Of a stretch of 64,000 nucleotides of DNA, positions 27,231 through 39,079 are shown piece after piece; the stretch's first letter is position 1, and each line of letters begins with the position of its first letter. The notes under the pieces are model-generated. The model searched no databases, was not told where the DNA came from, and saw only the letters and a list, made by a program, of their open reading frames with translations. The translations under genes and the position numbers were made by a program. Source of the DNA: Larimichthys crocea (taxonomy: Eukaryota > Chordata > Actinopteri > Sciaenidae); assembly GCF_000972845.2 (NCBI RefSeq), contig NC_040028.1:19124210-19188209 (forward strand). The letters run 5' to 3'.

Positions 27231-27274
<44 letters not shown>
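27231..27274. repeat. (AG)22 microsatellite
   Basis: Pure 44-bp AG array in the zic2-zic5 intergenic region. Confidence 0.98.
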
Positions 27275-27277
<3 letters not shown>

Positions 27278-27673
27278 AAGATGCCCCCCCCCCCTCTTCT
27301 TCAGTCTGAGGCATCGACAGCTCTGCTGCGTAATTTGGAAGCTATAAGTCAATAAAAATTAACCCTTTCCTTCAAGAAAGTTCAAGTTTCCCCATCTGTC
27401 AGTTTGGTGCAACATGTGCGTCAAAAATATGAGAATTGTTTCCAATAATTGCAAAAATACAGAACATGTTCCTCAAAATAAATACAAATAATAATCATCA
27501 AACTGATTTCTGGTCAGATTTTTTTGGCTCCTCGTTTAATGTGCTGTTTAATTGAATGTGTATGAAAACATGCAGGGGCCCTTAAACAAATCATAAACAA
27601 TGCACCCACTGCTCCCTCTGCGTTTTTATGGCTCTCCAGAAGCTGAGCACGTTTTTATTTATTCAACCCAACG

Positions 27674-27710
<37 letters not shown>

Positions 27711-29061
27711 CAAACACACACGTCTCGTCATGGCTGAATTAGAAACTTTTTTAATTGGATAAAAATATAAATGTGACAAAAAATATCAAATAAGCATCTG
27801 TTAAATAAATAATAGAAGCCACCATGTGTGACTGTGAATTCATGTGTATTTAATTATATATTTATTTTTTGGAAGACTGCAACGCGTTATATGTTGATTT
27901 TAAAAGTTTGGACATCAAATGAAAATCAAGATCATGAATCAGTTTGTGCAACAGGCCCCTGACACGCAAAGCCTCCACTCTGTATAAAATGAATTATAAA
28001 ACATGTTCACTAAACTAAATGTGCTGCTTTATTTTTCACAGTTTTAGATTTTCTGAAAGAAAGATGACGGGTGATGGGTGGATTTGGAGTTTTCATGTTC
28101 AGCTCTCACAGATCGATGGTTGAAGGTGTGTGGATGAAGACGTTTCAGTGACAGATATGCTGTCAACAGGGACGTGATCCGTCAGAGTGAACCTGAACGC
28201 AGCATCAGTCATAACGCTGCTGAATTATGTTTTTGCCTTTTTGGACACATTCACGGAAATGAAAGACGTGTCTCACGCTTTATTATAGTTAAGCCAAGAC
28301 TAATTATTTTAATGGGATTTTTTAAAATATATTATTTTAATTGAGGCATTATGAAAAATGTCTGAACAAATAAAACGTGTTTATTGCTTTTCCTAACTTC
28401 TGCATTATGATGAGTGATGACAGCAGCTCAGACTCCATTGAAAGCTGCTTTAAATTTAAGTTATTTATATGAACATACGAAGAAAATTAATCATATTCAT
28501 TGAATAGTGAGGAACAGCTGCGGCAGAGAGAACACACACACACACACCTTAGACATGCACGCACAGATATTTATCTTTTTATTTTATTTTGTTCATTAAC
28601 GTGTTTATTTGTATTTTATTTTGAAATGAATGTTGCAGTGCACAGGTGCGCTTTTTTTTCCTTTTGCACCCTCCTGATGAATCATGTTATGTTGCTGCAT
28701 AAATGCTCACTGGCGACAAATAAAAGTGTAGATAACAAATAGATCAACTTCTCCACACATGCACACACTGCTCACATACATCCATCCACCAGCAGCGCGC
28801 TTTTTCTGCGTTTTCTTCCCCCAATGGCGACGTTACATCGAGGGTAAAACACTTGGACAAAGCAGAGACACTAAAGTCTGCATTCATCACAGGAAAAAAA
28901 AAAACTGACATTTTCGGTCATCCACATGCGCCAGCACCAGTAAACAGAGAGCCACACAAACAGATCTGCTGGGTAACTTTGTGAGTACAACTTTTTGGAG
29001 TCAACAGCGATAAAGAGAGTGAGGGGGCGGAACCCTGCTGAGCCCCTGCGCTGAACGACAG

Positions 29062-29275
29062 CCAATCGCTTCGTTCTCCTAACTGCCAGTCACCGAAATC
29101 CGTCCAATACCCGCAGTGCCATTTCTAAACTGTATTCCCCACTGTGTCCTCCAACTGTTGTATGTTCTGCCAATCGCTTGAGGACAGAGTGGGAAAAGGA
29201 GCAAGCAGAGTTAGAAGCCGGACAAAAGAACTTATAGACCCCTTATATACATATTTTCCTAATGTTGTAGAGAGC
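29062..29275 (+). promoter_or_regulatory. zic5: zic5 core promoter: three CCAAT boxes and a TATA box
   Basis: CCAAT boxes are at 29062-29066, 29104-29108 and 29170-29174, and a TATATA box is at 29244-29249. This predicts a start of transcription near 29275 and a leader of about 55 nt. The first and third CCAAT boxes lie in identical 11-bp copies of GCCAATCGCTT spaced 108 bp apart. CCAAT is the NF-Y site. Confidence 0.6.
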
Positions 29276-29309
29276 GTGGTGTGGTGAAAAACAATTGCGG
29301 TGAGTGCGG

Positions 29310-29327
29310 ATGGACTTGTCAGTGTAG
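29310..29327 (+). promoter_or_regulatory. zic5: Five-codon uORF immediately before zic5
   Basis: ATG at 29310 opens a uORF encoding MDLSV and ending in TAG at 29325-29327, two bases before the zic5 ATG. Its context is moderate (C at -3, G at +4), whereas the main ATG has G at -3 and G at +4. Confidence 0.5.
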
Positions 29328-29329
29328 TT

Positions 29330-30371
29330 ATGGAACCCCCTTTAAGCAAGAGGAACCCGGCGATAAGATTAGCGGATTTGGCAGCGACTCAACCCCTTCC
29401 TCATCAGAATATGACAGGCTTCCCGGGGCTAGGGGGGCATCACCCTCTCTCCCACCATGCCCACCTCCACCCTGGGGAGCTGGGCAACGACCCCGGAGTG
29501 GCACTCACTCCATTTGGACCAGAGCACATGGCACAGACAAATGCTCTCAAACTTAGCCCATCTCAGCACATTCAGAGCCATCCCGAAGCCCAGACCGCGG
29601 CATCTTTCACTTCTGCTCAGACCACAGTTGGTTTCCCCGTGGCTCACCCCCACTCAGGCTACTCAAGCAGCAGGGACTTCATCCTCAGGAGAGAACTCTC
29701 AGCCTCTGCTATGCATGCACTTGGCGACCAGCATAGTTCCGCCTCCTCCCCTCATCACCATGGCATGTTCATCTCCCCAACAGGTGCTTATGGGCACACG
29801 GAAAGTGGGGCCCATTCACTTTTCACTGGACTCCACGACCAGGCGTCCCCAGGTGCCCACCACCATGCCCTCAATGGGCAGATGCGCCTGGGTATACCGG
29901 GGGACATCTACGGCAGGCCAGAGCACTTCGGGCACAGGCCAGAGCACTATGGACCCTCTTCTCTCCACAGCTACAACTCCATGAACCTCAATGTGAACAT
30001 CGCTTCTGCTCCTCACGGAGCGGCGGGGGCGTTTTTAAGATACATGCGGCAGCCCATAAAGCAAGAGCTCATCTGCAAGTGGATCGACCAGGAGCAAAAT
30101 CAAAAAAAGCCCTGCTCGAAAACTTACAGCACGATGCACGAGCTGGTCAACCACGTCACGGTGGAGCATGTCGGGGGACCGGAGCAGAGCAGCCACGTCT
30201 GTTTTTGGGAGGAATGTCCGCGGGAAGGAAAAGCTTTCAAAGCGAAGTACAAACTGATAAATCACATCCGAGTTCATACCGGGGAAAAACCTTTCCCGTG
30301 CCCTTTCCCGGGATGTGGGAAAGTGTTCGCTCGATCGGAGAATTTAAAGATTCACAAGAGGACTCACACAG
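29330..30371 (+). CDS. zic5: zic5 coding exon 1: Zic-family zinc-finger transcription factor
   Basis: Encodes residues 1-347 plus one base of codon 348 of a 498-aa nuclear factor of the divergent Zic4/5 branch, involved in neural crest and midbrain/tectum growth. The start [10 protein letters not shown] with the R-L-A-D-L-A segment is diagnostic of ZIC5. ATG 29330 is the first in-frame ATG after an in-frame TGA at 29285-29287. Visible parts: S-R-D-F-I-L ZOC-like motif at 114-119; G-A-F-L-R-Y-M-R and I-K-Q-E (243-246) before the fingers; ZF1 (C249, W251, C262, H275, H280); ZF2 (C291, W293, C296, H312, H316); ZF3 (C324, C329, H342, H346). The His-rich N-terminus lacks the long Pro/Ala tracts of human ZIC5 (about 640-660 aa). 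It lies head to head with zic2, 4.9 kb apart. The donor is G|GTCAGT. Confidence 0.96.
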
Positions 30372-31147
30372 GTCAGTGCTGCTAATTGTGTAAAAAAAAA
30401 ATAATATACTAACCATGTGTTGTTTTATCCTAAACGCATTGACAGCGCGACCGCGCGTAATTACGCACGCAAAGCGAGCAAAAAAAAGAAGTTTTATTCG
30501 GTGACGCGGTCGCGCAGTGACTAAACGTGTTTCATTTCCTTTCTATAAATACAAACTTTTTTTTCTCACTCGCCTGCAGTCGGCGTGAGAGGATTAAGGC
30601 ATATCATCTGTGAAAAAACGTGCTTACGTACGAGCAGGAATACGCGTAAATGTAATTATCCTCAGGCGTAGGACGTTTACGCAAAAAGCTCCGTTTGTGT
30701 ATATGGACGCGTACAGGGATGCACATGGCTGCAGATGTAGATTTATTAGATGTGAGAATTGGTTTTACTGTAGAGCGTCAGGAGTGTGAGCTGTAGGCTG
30801 TGACCTCTGTGCTGCTGCTGCAGGGAAATCAAATCTATCCTGAGCAAAACAACCGACAGAGAGTCTCAGCAGACTTTGAAGCTTTTTGTTGTTATCACAG
30901 AGAGAGAGGCTGGATGAGAGAAAGCTTCATTTTGGCTTTTTGCCACGAACAAGAAGAGGCCTCAACACCGAGAAACCCCCAAAGGGAAAGAAACAAACCA
31001 GCAGAAACACAAGTCACCTCCTTACTTTAACCCCAATCCATAATTCCACGTGTATGCAGGTGACCGTGTGTGTGATGAGTTATAACCACACAGTCCAACA
31101 CGGGGCATGAACGGCTCTTGGTGGTCTCATGAGTGCCCCCTTCTTCT

Positions 31148-31185
<38 letters not shown>

Positions 31186-31243
31186 TTTAACCAGAAGGCC
31201 TAAAGGCATGTTACACGTGTTCACACAGGAAAAATGCTTTGGA

Positions 31244-31287
<44 letters not shown>

Positions 31288-31466
31288 AGTTTAGTGACCA
31301 AACGTGTGGGTGAAGAGGAAGCCCCAGTGGAGCAGTTAGTTTGTTTAAAGGTGGTATGATGAGATGTGCTCCACATGGAAAATTCATTTTCAGCTCCAGG
31401 TTTGTGATGTGTGTGTGTTTTTTATAATGCACGTGACACTGACCTCACCTGTCTCATCTGTTCCAG
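30372..31466 (+). other. zic5: zic5 intron with complementary CA and GT arrays
   Basis: GT-AG intron of 1,095 bp. Its first 350 bp are CpG-rich and hold an 11-bp inverted repeat (30445-30455 and 30505-30515) and a 12-bp palindrome GCGTAATTACGC at 30455-30466. Its 3' part has (CA)16 at 31150-31181 and (GT)19 at 31247-31284, which are complementary to each other in the transcript. Confidence 0.85.
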
Positions 31467-31921
31467 GTGAGAAACCTTTCAAGTGCGAGTTTGACGGCTG
31501 TGACAGAAAATTCGCCAACAGCAGCGACCGGAAGAAGCACTCTCACGTCCACACCAGTGACAAGCCTTACTACTGCAAAGTGCGCGGCTGTGACAAGTCC
31601 TACACGCACCCGAGCTCGCTGAGGAAGCACATGAAAGTGCACTGCAAGTCCCCGCCGCCCCCCTCCACCAACGTCACCTACATATCCTCCACAAACCCTC
31701 TCGGAGATCCTCTGTCACCCAACAACAACAACAACAACACCGAGGCGCACAGGAACCGCTCCGCGAACCTCTCCCCTCAGGTCACCAACCTCAACGAGTG
31801 GTACGTGTGCCAAGGGAGCGGAGGACCCAACCACCTCCACACCCCGTCCAGCGATGTGCCAACATCAGATTCAGACGACGAGGACTCTTTCAGACACTCA
31901 GACCCGAGGACAATGCTCTGA
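31467..31921 (+). CDS. zic5: zic5 coding exon 2: zinc fingers 4-5 and acidic tail
   Basis: Completes Gly348 and runs to residue 498 (TGA at 31919-31921). It contains ZF4 (C354, C359, H372, H376) and ZF5 (C384, C389, H402, H406). ZF5 has four residues between its two Cys, as expected for ZIC5; zic2 has only two. The tail has a Pro run, a run of six Asn coded by AAC repeats (31721-31738), the T-N-L-N-E-W-Y-V motif and an acidic S-D-S-D-D-E-D end. The acceptor is TTCCAG just before 31467. Only two coding exons are needed, as in mammals: ZF4, ZF5 and the tail share one exon, so there is no counterpart of zic2 intron 2. Confidence 0.96.
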
Positions 31922-33333
31922 TGGCCTGTTTACACCACCAACACGTGACTGGCACAAACTTGTCACCTACTTGACCCGTTAAAAAAAAGTGTGTAGATCC
32001 ATGCTGGCCCCCACCGTGCGCGCTTTTTTTGGGGATATTGATGGGTTGTTTTCACTGTAGCATTTATTTAAAAAAAAAAAAATCACTGTGGATGCAATGC
32101 AGGCCCAAAAACACCGCGAGGAAACGTGTTTTTTTTTCTCCTCCAGAGGTGACCCCTGACCTTTTTCTTCAAATGTAGATGAAACACACTGAAATTAGAA
32201 AGTTTGAAAAATTCAAAAAAAGAAAAAATCCTCCACTCTTCTTTGAAAAGGACCAAACATTTTAAAGTGAGCCACTTTTTTATTTTTATTTTATATATAT
32301 TTTCTTCTTTTCCTTTCAAGAGCAATATGCAGGCTTTAATTAACTGCATGACTTAAGACTCAACTGGTGTGCTGAAATTACATCTTTCATGTGACCTCCC
32401 ATCATCCCCCTTTGCAGTTTAATAACTCGCCTGCCATCAATCACTGTCATATTCCAGACATTTAAGGAAAACAAATGGTACTGCTTGGTGACTGGCAACA
32501 AATGTTAACGGACACAATCTAGAAGAAGAAGATGAGGACCCTTTTTTTAAATAATTAATATTTCATGTGATTTCTTTAAGATGTGGTACAAAACTTTGAT
32601 AAACTAATAAGAAGGAGGGGGGGTGTAAAAAAAAAGAGTCAAACATCATGAGTGTCTTAAGGGTTCTCATTTAACCTTTTCAGATTTATACAATACATGT
32701 GTTTGGATGGAATTTTGTAATATTTAAAAACTATTTAAGACTATATTTTATGCAAAATACACAAGTGTTATGCTCGTTAAAGAGTACGAGTAAGTCCCTT
32801 GAGACCCTAAATGTCTACACTGACAGGTTTTGACCCTGTAGGATTTGTATATATGTAATTGTACTGATGCTCGTGAATGTTGTGTAGATTTAATTACAAG
32901 GAAAAAAAAAAAAGAAATGTTGTTTTGTACATTGTAATTTATTTGCTGGTATCAATGTTGTACTGGAATTACAGGAACACCAAAGAATAATAATATCAGT
33001 TTTGGTGATGCATAGTACCCTGCTGATGTTTTTGTTTGTCTTTTTTTTTTTAACGTTCATCTTCTTTACTTTTCTTTTTTATTTTTATTTTAATTGTGTC
33101 TGTAAAAGAAGAAAACTTTGACTTGAATAAGCTGTGTAATGTGAAAGTCCCTTTCTCGCATGCCTTTTTGTAGTGATCTCTCTCTCTCTGTCTCTTTCTC
33201 TTTGAGGTGCATGGTGCAGTTGGACATGATGGATAAAAAAAAAAAAGATGAATCAGTTATGATTGTGCAGACCTTTGATGTTCAAAATTAAATTTACAAT
33301 ATAAATTCCATGCTAAAAAAGAAAAGTAATAAA
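31922..33333 (+). other. zic5: zic5 3' UTR with candidate poly(A) signal
   Basis: AT-rich, T-run-containing sequence follows the zic5 stop. It includes ATTTATTTA near 32,062, an AU-rich-element type motif. AATAAA at 33328-33333 is a reasonable distal poly(A) signal. No open frame of interest is seen. Confidence 0.45.
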
Positions 33334-33549
33334 AAAACAGGACATATACAGTAAATAATTAACAAGTGTCAAATTATTATGATTTATGAAGAGTTTGGGA
33401 TCAGATTCAAATTCAGCTGGACTATTGGTGATTGTGACATTGATACTTTTTTGTCAAATATATCTTAGAAAGCTGGATGTTTGGTGTCAAATATTTATTT
33501 TTTTTTAAATGTGAAATGCAACAAAACATATAAAAGTAGAAGTAGCTCT

Positions 33550-34010
33550 GTGACATTTCTATAAAATATCCCCCCTGTTATCTCAGACACAGGCCTGACG
33601 GGCCAAAGAGGCTGGTAGAAACTAATCACTGAGCTAATGGGGAAACTTATAGCCCCCTGATGGCGCTAACCTCTGAAAAGGCGCGACAGCAACAAAGCAG
33701 CCGAGGCATGAATCATTCATGGGAAAAATAAAAGATAAAAAGATATCTGACAATAAGCAGGGCCTTGTATAGAGTGTATAAAACAAGTTCCCCCTCTTAT
33801 TTCCTCCATTAAAACGCACAATCTCACTTTCAAAGAGTTGCCTGTCCAGTCTATAGAATTAAAATTGACCAACGCGAGTCCTGCGCCACTTCAAAGGGGC
33901 TGCAGCTCTCTGGGAGGAAAGGCTGGCCCGCTTTGACACTCTTCATGGTGCGTTAGGATTTCTATGGCAATTGGGTAGTGAGACGCTCTCATCTGAATGT
34001 GTCTGGTTGA
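33550..34010. promoter_or_regulatory. Candidate enhancer downstream of zic5 with TCF/LEF-like sites
   Basis: A repeat-poor block starting about 220 bp after the candidate zic5 poly(A) signal. It has TTCAAAG at 33829-33835 and 33890-33896 and CTTTGA at 33931-33936, which resemble the TCF/LEF core WWCAAAG, plus TAAT-type sites. zic2a-zic5 is known to respond to Wnt in zebrafish. Confidence 0.35.
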
Positions 34011-34149
34011 ATAAAAAAAACACTAACTGCCACTAAATGAACCAGAATGAAAAGCTGAGGATGCGACCCTCTCCAGACCGTGCAGAGGCAGGTAGATGAC
34101 ACACAAAGCTGCTAAGAAATTCTAAAATTCTATATATTTATGTATTGAA

Positions 34150-35559
34150 GCAGCTGGAAAACGAGTTGCAGCAATTAAGACACTTGACTCGGGTGAGGTG
34201 GAGGATGTTGGCACTGCGCACACTCAAATATTAAGCAAAATTTTACAGCCCAAGAAAAAAAACAAACAGACACTAGAGCCGCGTTAGGAGCTTTTCTCTT
34301 ATAAAAGGAAACAACTGCAGCTCGGTGTGTTTAAAGGTTGTATTATGAATTTTATAGCTGAAAAAAAAACACTTAATCTGCTGCCTCATTCAGAGAACAC
34401 ACACACTTGTGGGCCTCCTCTCGGGGTTTTTTGTGTGTGCGTGGACTTTTATAGGTTGCAGGGCCTTGGAGAGAAGCCTCCTCTTGTAAGTCCCGTTTGG
34501 AAACAAGCGCTCAATGAATGTTACAAAATAAACACGATGAAAAATAACCAGAGACAGTTCCTCCGGCGTTAAAAAGGAGGGAGACTTAATAAAAGGAGTG
34601 AAGCAGTCACCCTTCAGTGAGAAACGCTTTGAAGTAGAACTTATTATCTGAGAAATACTTTTTGGTTGTCCTAACGACGCTGCTGAATGGGAAAGGCGCT
34701 CCTTTGTCAGCGATTTGTTCTCCTTTAGTGGGATGCCCGTGGAAATCACTTACATGGGCCACCTTAACATACTGCCTGCAAATCAGTAACTGGCAGAGTC
34801 AGACATGCAGACGCCACATTGGAGAGGACAAAGCAAAAAGTCGCAGTGAAAACGCCGCTGCTTCTCAATTGCGCCCTTTAAAGGGGTTGAATGATAATTT
34901 CTCAGACGAGCGTAGAGGCAAAACAAACGCCGTCTTGTCAGACTTTACAAGCATTATCCATCTCCTGAATACTGTTGGCACAATGCGCACAAAAAAATGG
35001 GCCTTGTGAAGTGATCATTTTGGTCACAAAAGTTAAAAGGCTCAGTTTAAAAAAAAGAAGAGAGAGAGATGCAGGTCATTTGATCCGAGCACCTGCGCCC
35101 GGAACGGCGGCGTGCGCACAGGCTCACCTTGACGGCCAAACACAAACATGGAGGAGGAAGAGGAGGAGAAGGAGGAGGAGGAGGGGGGAGTTTGTTTGAG
35201 GGGGAAAAAATAAAATATATTTTTTTATTTAACTCTAATTCTTAAAGGACAAGAAAACAGATGTGGAAAAGCAAGCAGCACTTCTCCTCCTTCCTCCTGA
35301 AATGAAATGTAGCAGAACAGCAGCACCTTGTGACAGCTCTGGCCCGTTTTCCTCTCAGCCACAGTGTTAAATCATATTTATCTTCCTCCTAAAAAAAGAC
35401 AAGTGAATAAAGACGTGTGTGACAAACTACTGCAAGTCATGGGAAATACTGGATGTGCGTAAAAAGAGTGGAGTAGTGGTGTATTTACTAGAGTTAAAAC
35501 ACGATGAGCACTGTCCTCAAATATAATAAATATAATAATCATCATAATAATCATAATCC

Positions 35560-35592
<33 letters not shown>

Positions 35593-35745
35593 GTCCTGTT
35601 GCTAGGGAAAAAACTGTTCCCTTCAGTTTAATGTGAGTTATTAGGAAATTCTTTTCACCTCAGCCTCTGAATCCACTGCGTAAAGGAGACAAACTTTACT
35701 GTGAAGTCATGAAATGTTTCACAAAATGTCCAATCACTTACATTA

Positions 35746-35788
<43 letters not shown>

Positions 35789-37190
35789 AGAAGTACACAC
35801 CTGTTTGTCTGGCCAAACTTTCTCACAGTGTGAACTTGCTCAGATTCTTTTAACGGACACATATTTTTTGCCATCCAGGCGTGTTGCCAGCTTTCTTTCT
35901 TTTCTTTTTCCCTCCCTACCTGGTGACTGTCTTTAAGTTTCACGATCAAGTCAGAAAACAACACAGTCCACTTTGCTCTGTCCCGGTTAACTCGACACTC
36001 TCAACTCCGAGACTGATTTTTCCTCTCCCCCCTTTTCTCTCTCTCCCCTGTTTCCTCCAGCAGAAGCAAAGCGCACACACTCTGCTCTGCGATCAGTCAG
36101 TGTTTTACAGTCCAGCCTGCGAGTTAAAGGAGCGACTCAAAACTTTCTTTCTTTTTTTTTTGAGGAAGGACTCTTTCCTCCTGCATTCATGGATGGTGGA
36201 AGCCTGAGGAGGGGAGACACTCTCCAATCCTCTGCCCGCTTCTTCCACTCGGAGTGTCGGACGTCTGCAGAGGGGATGTCGCTCCTCTCCAGCCCAACTT
36301 CAGCAGCTGTGGTTTCACCTATTAGCCCCGATGTCTTTCCCAAAGGAGTGCGAGAGTTCAACATCTGACAATGGGCACGCCGGGGGGTCACTCAACTGAC
36401 CTGTACTTGGTTTTAGTTTCATAGGAACTTCATTAAATCAATTACTCAATGAGCACGTCATGATTTTTGTATTTTTTTTTTAAATAGCAGAATGTCTCTT
36501 TCCCTTCATGGGCTTGGATTATTCTATAGAGCAACATAAAGACATGGTGATATAACTGCAACATAATCATAACCTGCATAGAACACTGTGTGTTGTTGAG
36601 GGAAATGGGTTTATTCTGGCTCTGACATTTAGACAGTTCGACTGTTTCTCACCTCCATCTCAAGCTAAGTGGCACTAAGACAGAATGTCAGCAATCACAA
36701 GAGGGGAACATTGTTCTTCTGCTGGAGAGAGTTTCTTCTTGTTTTATTTTTTATAAAGTTTCATAATTAAATATTTAGATGTTGCATATGAGTTTCTACA
36801 AAATATCTCCACAAACATGTGCCCTCATCCTGGAACTAATTTGTGTTTTTAATGTGACAAAAATAGAAAAAGAGAAATGTAAAAGAAGTGAAAAGATTAA
36901 AAAAATTAAAGAGAAACTATTTGGGGAATTAAAATAAGAGGTCTCATGAGGCTGGCCTCTATGTGTGTACATATTTGTAATTATATTTTAAAAACTGATG
37001 AGATTTTTATTGATTAAATAAATTGAAAAAAACATTTTAAATACAGTTTTCTGACATTCAAATAATGATTTAACTGTGGTGAAATTTTAAAGTCGTTCCC
37101 CTGACACTCTCCATAATTCTAACCTTTAATAATCTATAATCTTTACTCATCTAAATTTCCATGTTGTCATGTTATATTACGGCTACTTTG
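34150..37190. other. Gene-free stretch after zic5
   Basis: AT-rich sequence with a GGA-rich run near 35,152-35,187, AAT repeats, (GT)20 and poly-T runs. No gene seen. Confidence 0.6.
35748..35787. repeat. (GT)20 microsatellite
   Basis: Pure GT array downstream of zic5. An AAT trinucleotide run lies nearby at 35561-35592. Confidence 0.97.
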
Positions 37191-39060
37191 CAGTCATGGC
37201 ACTGCTATTCCGAAGAGCATGATACATCACTCAGGAAACTGACATAATATCTGGTGGCTCAGTAACATCTGTGGGGGTAGAGACTTGGTGCCGGTCCAAA
37301 GCCCCATCCCAGGACTGGGAGCCACTCCAAGGCAGTAGGTGAGAAGAGCAAGGTCGTCCACGGACAACCGCATGAGCCAGGCCCTGCTACCTGGCCCTTA
37401 TATAGCCCACCGGCCACAAAGTAGAAACTAAAGTGCAGATAAGCGTGAGCATGCTGCCCCAGTAGTCTCTTACTGAATGACAGGGCTTTCCTAAAAGCCT
37501 CTAAATGCAGGATGTAGGCTTCAGCGTACTTGGAAACTAGGACCGACGAGGGTGGAGGGAAATGCTGGAGTATATACTGTCAGGAGAGAACCAGATGGAC
37601 TTTTTAGTGTAGGATATTTTGATTTGTGTCCAGGGATGATACTGCTTACAAGGTACTTTAGATTGCACTAAAAGAAAGCGCTTCATCTCTGGCACATGAA
37701 GAACATCCTGCACGACTCGGAGTCTCTTTGAGCAGTTTGTCTGGTCAAGGGCAACTTTTAGTTTTTTTTTTAAGTGCACGAGCCGAGACCAAAAACACTG
37801 CATTGTATTTATGTCAGCGTTTACTTTTGGGACACATGCTGACACTTATAAACTGACCTGGGGCAGCAGATGGAGGCCTCTGGTGATTTCTGTATATATC
37901 AGGGATTACTTTCACCACCGTGATCCAAACTAATCAAATTTAAATCCATGTATCTCTCTTTCCTTTGCAACTTAACATATCTTTAAAAAAAAAACACTAT
38001 CTATGATTGATCAAAATGATTTCAAAAGCATAGTGCCAGTCCACCATCTTAATCCACCCCCATTCCTCTGCCACTTCTTTCTTACCATCACTTTCTCCAT
38101 TGTGGGCAAAGATTGGTATCAGTGCCAGATTTGTGCAGAACTATCACGCCTGCAACATCAGAGGGTTGGGCCCTGAATGCATCTGGTTCTATTGTGGAAA
38201 AGGTCAGTGTTTAGAGAGGGGGGAATCATTCTATCGCAGCTAAGGAGAGAGGGGAGAGGAGGAATGCTTGGAAAAGGAAGAGGCGTCCAGGTAAGGAGAG
38301 AGGGAACACGAGCAGACTGAAGTCAAGAATCAGTCCTGGTAATAAAAACAGACAAGCGGTCATCCGTGCCAGCAGCAGAGAAGCTTTTTGACTGCCGCTC
38401 ACATGAAACATCTGACTGTCTTCGCATAGTTGATCCACCGTAGGGTCGTGGTGGGCGAACTGGTGAAGTTGGTTACCAATCATCCTCAGCTTCCAGTCTC
38501 ACTGTAGGAACACTAATCCAATGTGATAAGCCAGTGCACTAGCAGTAAAGTATCCAGTGTGGAGGCACCACTGCCTCCTCAACCATGCCGAGCCAAGACC
38601 TCCCTCTGACTTCATGGAGGTATCTGCGTGGATCCAAAACATCACAAGCCCCACACCTCATTCTCTTTCACAAGACTTGGATTTGGAAATGACAGATATG
38701 GCTCTGGATGGGCAGAAGAAAATGTGGTTGTCTTGATGTTTCCAACTGACCAGGGATAAGCCAGAGCGGATATATGGCTGGCTGGATAGGCAATGAGATC
38801 GAGATATGGGGTCTCCATCTGACCGATGGCTTCAAAGACATGTTGTATTGGTCTGCTGAGGCCCCAGATGAGGCTTAAGACATAAATGATTGAATACCAA
38901 GATGACCTATGGTATTAATGGTGTCCAGGAAAACAGCTCTCCGTCCATGCCTCCATCTCTTACACCAGAAAAGACGTTTGGCCCAAACGTGGCCTCTGAG
39001 ATTTTCCCAAACAATAACATGAAACATCAAACATGTTGAATCAAAGAAATCACGACCCTC
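37190..39060. other. Unrecognised segment, possibly a decayed insertion
   Basis: Composition differs from both flanks: no microsatellites, more open frames on the minus strand (such as 39102-38875 and 38483-38226), and a short GGTGCCGGTCC stretch near 37,290 that recalls fish LINE tails. No reverse transcriptase, transposase or terminal repeat could be identified. Confidence 0.25.
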
Positions 39061-39079
39061 CGCCGCCTTCCCTGCTCCA

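Larger units (their letters stand above)
25236..29030. other. zic2-zic5 divergent intergenic region
   Basis: No open frame here resembles a known protein. It holds (CA)n at 26136-26179 and 27677-27708, an (AG)22 array at 27231-27274, poly-T runs, and a cluster of short inverted repeats at 25816-25974. The 27.3-27.6 kb and 28.0-28.3 kb parts are repeat-poor and could contain shared enhancers, but no specific element is identified. Confidence 0.7.

Noticed and set aside
29300..29329. Start of zic5 at the GTG at 29300
   Set aside because: Non-AUG, with a good-context ATG at 29330 giving the usual [10 protein letters not shown] start.
29457..29984. 175-aa open frame in another frame of zic5 exon 1
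   Set aside because: Overlaps the conserved zic5 frame and is a low-complexity shadow.
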